Part shown: in pieces, positions 59,965 through 64,000 of the stretch
Layout: every line of letters starts with the position of its first letter
Numbering within the stretch: position 1 is the stretch's first letter
Notes under the pieces: model-generated
What the model saw: the letters and a program-made list of their open reading frames with translations, nothing else
Told to the model about the DNA's origin: nothing
Database searches by the model: none
Assembly: GCF_901411515.1 (NCBI RefSeq)
Contig: NZ_CABDUX010000001.1
Span: 62,001 to 126,000 of the forward strand
DNA from: Raoultibacter phocaeensis
Lineage (GTDB): Bacteria; Actinomycetota; Coriobacteriia; Coriobacteriales; Eggerthellaceae
DNA length: 64,000 nucleotides
Direction: 5' to 3'
Translations under genes and position numbers: made by a program

Positions 59965-61194
59965 TCAGCGGTTTTGTTCGATCTCTCCCGAAAGCTCGCG
60001 CTTGCGGAACTGCGCCCTGAACACGAACGCCGCCACGAGCGCGATGTAGGAAAGCCCGCCCATCACAAGCGCTGCCGCCGAGTAGCCCACGGTGTCGAGC
60101 ACCGAGCCAACGAGCGTAGGTACGGCAAGCGTCCCCAGGTTCTGACCGAGCACCACAAGCGCAACAGCTGCACCCACCGTCGTCGAGGAACGTGCGACAA
60201 ACGGCGGTATGGCGAAGAAGATCGCCGGGGCGGCACCGAGCGCGCATCCGGCGAAAAACGCGACTGCGTACATGACGGGCAGGGAGGCGTCGAGGTTGAA
60301 CCAGGCGAACTGCACGATGATGCAGAGGATGATGTTCACGATGAGCACCATACCCTTATCGCGCACGCGCGCGAACACGACACCGACGATGATGGACCCG
60401 ACGAGCATACCGAACGAGGCGATCATCGACGCCATGTTGGCATCCTCGTAGCTGTGCCCGAGATCGAGGTTCAAATACGTGATGGTGAAGCTGTTGAATG
60501 CATCGGTAGCGCCGCCGACCAGAAAGAACATGAACGCCGTAAGCATGGCGAGCGGTGCCATGTAGCCCCACAGCACACCGTGCTTCCTGCCTTCACGTTC
60601 GGCCTCCATTTCCGCTCGATCACGCCTTTCGGCATCGACGGGCATGCGCACGCAGATGATAACGAGCAGGGCGGCGGCAACCGTTGACACGAGCGAGAAC
60701 ACCCACATGCCCGTCCAATCGGCCGACGACAAGATAGGATTCGCGGCACCGAGCGAGATCAGCATGCCGATGCCCACGTTCGCTCCCCATACTCCCGAAA
60801 CAAGGCCGCGCTTCGCGGGCTCGTACCACGCGGCGATGATCACCGGTCCCGCAGTCATCGTCACACCGTAACCTGCGCCCTCGAGCACACGCGATGCGAG
60901 CAAACCGGCATCGCTTGCCATGAACATGCCGATGACCGTTCCCGCAACGGATACGGTAAGCGCCGCGCTCACCACCTTGCGCGCCCCAAACCGATCGATG
61001 AGTGCTCCCCCGAACAGCGCCATAACGAGTGCCGACGCCGAAAACGCCGTCATTAAGAGCCCCTGCATGGTGTACGAGAGGCCAAGCGTTTCGATCATCG
61101 ACGGCTGTGACGGTGGAACTTTCCCATACTGGGTGGCGATCAGGATGCTGGCGATGATGATCGCCCATACGGGTATCCAAGCTTTGCGACGCAT
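59965..61194 (-). CDS. MFS transporter of the molybdoenzyme locus (2)
   Basis: 409 residues from the ATG at 61194 (GGGGAG upstream). Nearly collinear with the MFS protein at 55968-57188: both begin with AWIPVWAII and share YGKVPPSQPSMIE, LSYTMQGLLMT and LIDRFGARK. It stands alone between the LuxR gene and the molybdopterin gene. The two copies could handle substrate and product respectively. Confidence 0.9.
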   Translation of the reverse strand: MRRKAWIPVWAIIIASILIATQYGKVPPSQPSMIETLGLSYTMQGLLMTAFSASALVMALFGGALIDRFGARKVVSAALTVSVAGTVIGMFMASDAGLLASRVLEGAGYGVTMTAGPVIIAAWYEPAKRGLVSGVWGANVGIGMLISLGAANPILSSADWTGMWVFSLVSTVAAALLVIICVRMPVDAERRDRAEMEAEREGRKHGVLWGYMAPLAMLTAFMFFLVGGATDAFNSFTITYLNLDLGHSYEDANMASMIASFGMLVGSIIVGVVFARVRDKGMVLIVNIILCIIVQFAWFNLDASLPVMYAVAFFAGCALGAAPAIFFAIPPFVARSSTTVGAAVALVVLGQNLGTLAVPTLVGSVLDTVGYSAAALVMGGLSYIALVAAFVFRAQFRKRELSGEIEQNR

Positions 61195-61321
61195 ACTGCT
61201 CCCCTTTCCGCAACACTTCCTTGCGTGCAAGTATGGGACGCGAAACGCATGCGGCGCATCGAACCGCCGTCGCCATTTTCCCCTTAAACCGCGGTATGAC
61301 ACCGAGTATGAGAAACCGTTT

Positions 61322-62788
61322 TCACAGCTCAGCTTCCACCATGTCGATGAGTTCCTGTTGAGAATGGATGTCGAGCTTCTTGTAGATGTGGTACACGTGG
61401 GTCTTCACCGTATGGACTGAAACGTAGAGCTCATCCGAGATATGCTGGTAGTTGCGACCGCGCGCGAGCATGACGAATACACGTTCTTCCTGTTTGGTGA
61501 GCGTATGGCTTTTCGCAACGCTTTCGCAGCGCTCCTTCCACGAGTCGCGAAACTCCGTCGACTTCGCAACGCCGCCGCCCTCGCCGCCCTCCGTTCGGTC
61601 CATGACGAGGTTGAGGATGAGGAGGATGACGAGCACGATCGAAATGATGCCGAACCCCGTTTCGTAGCCCTGATCGCCCAAAAGCGAAAGCAGCAGATAC
61701 CCCGACGCCCATCCCGCGAAAATGCCCGCGAAGTTGATAGCCGACGCTGCGCTGAGATAGCCGAAGAGCTTGAGCCCCCGATCGCGAACCTCATCGGCCA
61801 AATCGCCCCACCCGATGGCATCGAAGCACGTGAACCCGAACACGGCAACCGACAAGAACACCACTTTCATAACCGGCGTCAGATACGGAAACGGCAGCAG
61901 TGCCACCGCGATGAGTGGCAGCAACATCCTGCGAACGCGCTCGGCTGCCAAGTTCGCACGGAAGACGAACGCGCTCACGGCAGCGAATACCGAAGAGACG
62001 AAAATGGAAAGCGCAATGACTATGATCAGGCCGTTCGCTGATGCAAGGTAGAGCACGACACTCGACACGATACCGAAGGAAACGGTGTAGATGAGTGTCA
62101 ACGGAGCGAAGTGCTTGAGCTCGGCTATGCGCGAGCCGAACGATTCCTTCCTTTTATCGACCACGGCACGGCTGCCTTTGTCCGCGGGCTTCTCGACGGC
62201 CATGTAGCGATCAGCCGCAAAGGTGCAGATACAGGAAACAACGGGAAGCGCCATCACCAACAACACGCCCGCCGCAGGCTCTAAAAGAAGCGATGTCGCG
62301 TACAGCATCGCCGCCAAGAGAAAACTGAGCGCAATGCAACGGGACAGCTTGGCGCGCCTGAGCCACACGAAAAACGCGCCGGTGCGCAGGAACACGAGCG
62401 ACGATACGAACGTCGAAACGAACCAGGGGACGACCGCTTGCGCAAACGTGATCTCGATACCGACGCTGCCCAAAAACGCAGGAATGCAGCCGATGGGAGA
62501 CAGCACCGCGAGGATGACCGTGCCGCTCGTGCCGCGGAAGAACGCTTCCACTTTATCGGGAACGAGTGCGGTCATGAGCATGCAGAGCGCAGACGATCCC
62601 GCCGCGACGACAAGCAGAGCGAGATAATCGTGAATCCCCGCGGGGCCGAACGGGTTGATAACCGTCGAAGAGAACATCGAGAATATCCAACCCCAATAAG
62701 CGGCAAGCGAAAGTACGCCCGCGATCAGCGTTACGCCGCTTCTGCTGAAAAGCATCTGCTGTTGGTCGGCATCGGTAGCGGTGGACAT
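61322..62788 (-). CDS. LuxR-type regulator with multi-span membrane domain (3)
   Basis: 488 residues. About 12 spans occupy residues 15-400; the C-terminal HTH is LTKQEERVFVMLARGRNY, then ISDELYVSVHTVKTHVYHIY and KLDIHSQQELI. It stands at the head of the molybdoenzyme locus, in the position of regulators of substrate-inducible catechol dehydroxylases. Promoter at 62934-62962. Confidence 0.92.
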   Translation of the reverse strand: MSTATDADQQQMLFSRSGVTLIAGVLSLAAYWGWIFSMFSSTVINPFGPAGIHDYLALLVVAAGSSALCMLMTALVPDKVEAFFRGTSGTVILAVLSPIGCIPAFLGSVGIEITFAQAVVPWFVSTFVSSLVFLRTGAFFVWLRRAKLSRCIALSFLLAAMLYATSLLLEPAAGVLLVMALPVVSCICTFAADRYMAVEKPADKGSRAVVDKRKESFGSRIAELKHFAPLTLIYTVSFGIVSSVVLYLASANGLIIVIALSIFVSSVFAAVSAFVFRANLAAERVRRMLLPLIAVALLPFPYLTPVMKVVFLSVAVFGFTCFDAIGWGDLADEVRDRGLKLFGYLSAASAINFAGIFAGWASGYLLLSLLGDQGYETGFGIISIVLVILLILNLVMDRTEGGEGGGVAKSTEFRDSWKERCESVAKSHTLTKQEERVFVMLARGRNYQHISDELYVSVHTVKTHVYHIYKKLDIHSQQELIDMVEAEL

Positions 62789-62933
62789 GGTTTCCCCCTT
62801 GCAAGCGAAAGCGAATCGTCTGGAACAGGCGCCCGTCAGAAACGCGCATCCGACCGATCATGTGAGATCGGCAGCGCCCGAACGTACCCCACGGCCGAGC
62901 GAAATGCGCGCCCGAGCGCGCTCACGTAGGCAC

Positions 62934-62962
62934 ATTAGAAACAAATCGAGCTCGTTTGTCAA
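62934..62962 (-). promoter_or_regulatory. Promoter of LuxR gene (3) with operator-like spacer
   Basis: Minus strand TTGACA (62957-62962), 17 bases, TCTAAT (62934-62939). The spacer is a near-perfect dyad: ACAAA, T, CGAG/CTCG, TTTGT (62941-62959). Transcript start near 62927 gives a leader of about 140 bases. The remaining gap up to 63013 shows nothing else. Confidence 0.6.
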
Positions 62963-63013
62963 GGAAGCACGCAAACCGTCAGACGCTTTCTGAAAAATGT
63001 CCCGCAGCGTGTC

Positions 63014-63068
63014 TTGACGGCTGTGCATATCGTGGGTATAGTGTGCATATCGGGTATATACACTATAC
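63014..63068 (+). promoter_or_regulatory. Promoter and operators of the GntR/ABC operon
   Basis: TTGACG (63014-63019), 17 bases, TATAGT (63037-63042). Overlapping it, TGTGCATATCG is repeated at 63022-63032 and 63042-63052, and GTATAGTGT (63036-63044) pairs with ACACTATAC (63060-63068). The dyad covers -10 and transcript start, the place for autorepression by the YtrA-type GntR protein. Confidence 0.7.
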
Positions 63069-63189
63069 TCGTTGATGGCATCGGCGAACGTGGTCGGCGC
63101 CATCGGGTCGGAAGCAGGACGCTGCCACCGACCGCCGAGACGGCGGGGACGCCAGTCGTCTCACCGCACACGGTACCCGAGGAGCACTA

Positions 63190-63573
63190 TTGGACATCAT
63201 CATATCGAATTCGAGCAACAAGCCTATCTACGAGCAGATTACCACGCAGATGAAAGATCTCATCGTAAGCGGTGTCCTCGCAGAAGGCCAACAGCTCCCC
63301 TCCATCCGCGCGCTTGCGAGCGATTTGCGCATCAGCGTAATCACCACCAAGCGCGCCTACGCCGATCTCGAAGCCCAAGGCTTCATCGAGACCGTGCAGG
63401 GAAAGGGCAGCTTCGTTGCCGGCGGCAACTTCGAGCTTTTGCGCGAAGAGCGGCTCCGGCACATCGAAGAGCTTCTCTCCCAGGCGATCGACGAAGCGCG
63501 CAGCGCCGATGTCGATCCTGCCGACTTATACGACATGCTCGCCCTCTTGATAGAAAGCAACGACCATGAATAA
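63190..63573 (+). CDS. GntR-family (YtrA-type) transcriptional regulator
   Basis: 127 residues from a TTG with GAGGAG 8 bases upstream. Winged HTH with PIYEQITTQMKDLIVSG, LPSIRALASDLRISVITTKR (20 residues) and QGKGSFVA; then the short C-terminal dimerisation helices of YtrA-type regulators. It overlaps the ABC ATPase gene by 8 bases. These regulators repress cell-wall-antibiotic-inducible ABC operons. Confidence 0.93.
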   Translation: MDIIISNSSNKPIYEQITTQMKDLIVSGVLAEGQQLPSIRALASDLRISVITTKRAYADLEAQGFIETVQGKGSFVAGGNFELLREERLRHIEELLSQAIDEARSADVDPADLYDMLALLIESNDHE

Positions 63574-64000
63574 CCTGCTTGACATACGAAACGTGTCGAA
63601 GCACTACGATGGCTTCGATCTTAAGAACGTCAGCCTGAGCGTTCCCGCCGGAAGCGTCGTCGGATTCGTCGGCTCGAACGGCGCGGGAAAGACGACTACG
63701 ATCAAGGCGATACTCGGCCTCATCGATACCGACGGCGGCTCGATCGACGTGTTCGGCCAACGCATGGGACCGCGCACCCCTTCCGGCCAAACCGTCGCCG
63801 TGAAGCAGCGCCTCGGCGTCGTGTTCGATACCTGTTCGTTTCCCGAAGAGATGACCGTCGCAAACGTCGGTAAGCTCATGAGCTACTGCTACAGCGCCTT
63901 CAACCCCACCGTATTCGAAGGCTACCTCGACCATTTCGAGCTTCCCCGCACCAAAACCGTCAAGGATCTTTCCCGCGGCATGGGCATGAAGCTCTCGCTC
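63566..64000 (+). CDS. ABC transporter ATP-binding protein (partial, YtrB type)
   Basis: The first 145 residues only; the window ends in the signature motif (LSRGMGMKL). Walker A is GSNGAGKTTT and the Q-loop VFDTCSFPEEMT. The ATG overlaps the GntR stop. As in ytr operons, a permease is expected beyond the window end. Confidence 0.93.
   Translation, partial: MNNLLDIRNVSKHYDGFDLKNVSLSVPAGSVVGFVGSNGAGKTTTIKAILGLIDTDGGSIDVFGQRMGPRTPSGQTVAVKQRLGVVFDTCSFPEEMTVANVGKLMSYCYSAFNPTVFEGYLDHFELPRTKTVKDLSRGMGMKLSL

Noticed and set aside
1-64000. CRISPR array, prophage or intact insertion sequence
   Set aside because: No regularly spaced repeats, cas genes, integrase, capsid or transposase genes were seen; the repeats found are isolated pairs or short tandems.

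Overview
This 64 kb window reads as chromosome of a GC-rich anaerobic gut actinobacterium of the Eggerthellaceae (Eggerthella/Gordonibacter/Raoultibacter type). The evidence is several extracytosolic FAD reductases, a molybdopterin oxidoreductase flanked by MFS carriers, three LuxR proteins with large membrane domains, and dense short operons. No rRNA, tRNA, CRISPR array, intact insertion sequence or prophage was recognised. Both ends are cut inside genes: a WYL-type regulator at the left and an ABC ATPase at the right. The family assignment rests on gene content and is inference.

Layout. 1-7.6 kb: two GyrI-like proteins, two paralogous radical SAM proteins, a TfoX-N/flavin-reductase-like pair, a steroid-dehydrogenase-like SDR with an NTF2-like partner, YjdF with a long leader, and a self-contained HTH/membrane protein operon with duplicated operators. 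8-18.3 kb: two head-to-head two-component/ABC modules resembling antimicrobial-peptide sensing and resistance systems, separated by a hydrolase and a spacer with palindromes. 18.5-21.4 kb: exported flavoprotein reductase with a divergent LysR regulator. 21.5-26.7 kb: endonuclease IV, an antitoxin remnant, a complete ECF importer behind a T-box whose specifier reads as UGG (tryptophan), and a MarR regulator. 27-35.7 kb: RecN, DUF454, a TipA-like MerR regulator, an AT-richer hydrolase/TetR pair, and a MacAB-like tripartite exporter. 35.8-42.6 kb: a LuxR regulator divergent from a lipoprotein flavoreductase carrying an FMN-attachment motif, followed by ApbE, a NusG-II protein, a Gx-type transporter and an EcfT. 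43-47.5 kb: GNAT, fluoride channel, DUF368, and a degenerate HsdM/HsdS-like pair without HsdR. 47.7-55.8 kb: third flavoprotein with a LuxR gene, small housekeeping and redox genes, Dtd, and a PIN/RelB toxin-antitoxin pair. 56-62.8 kb: MFS, Fe-S protein, molybdopterin enzyme, second MFS, LuxR; the layout resembles catechol-dehydroxylase loci. 63-64 kb: GntR/ABC operon.

How it works together. The dominant theme is use of alternative electron acceptors. Four large reductases are present, three with export signals and one cytoplasmic, and each lies beside its own regulator (LysR once, LuxR three times). The ApbE cluster can flavinylate the lipoprotein reductase outside the membrane. The second theme is sensing and export of membrane-active compounds (two TCS/ABC modules, MacAB, TipA-like MerR). 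The least explained items are the degenerate HsdM/HsdS-like pair, two long inverted-repeat elements (about 5.1-5.3 and 42.85-43.0 kb), and a response regulator with an insertion in its receiver domain.
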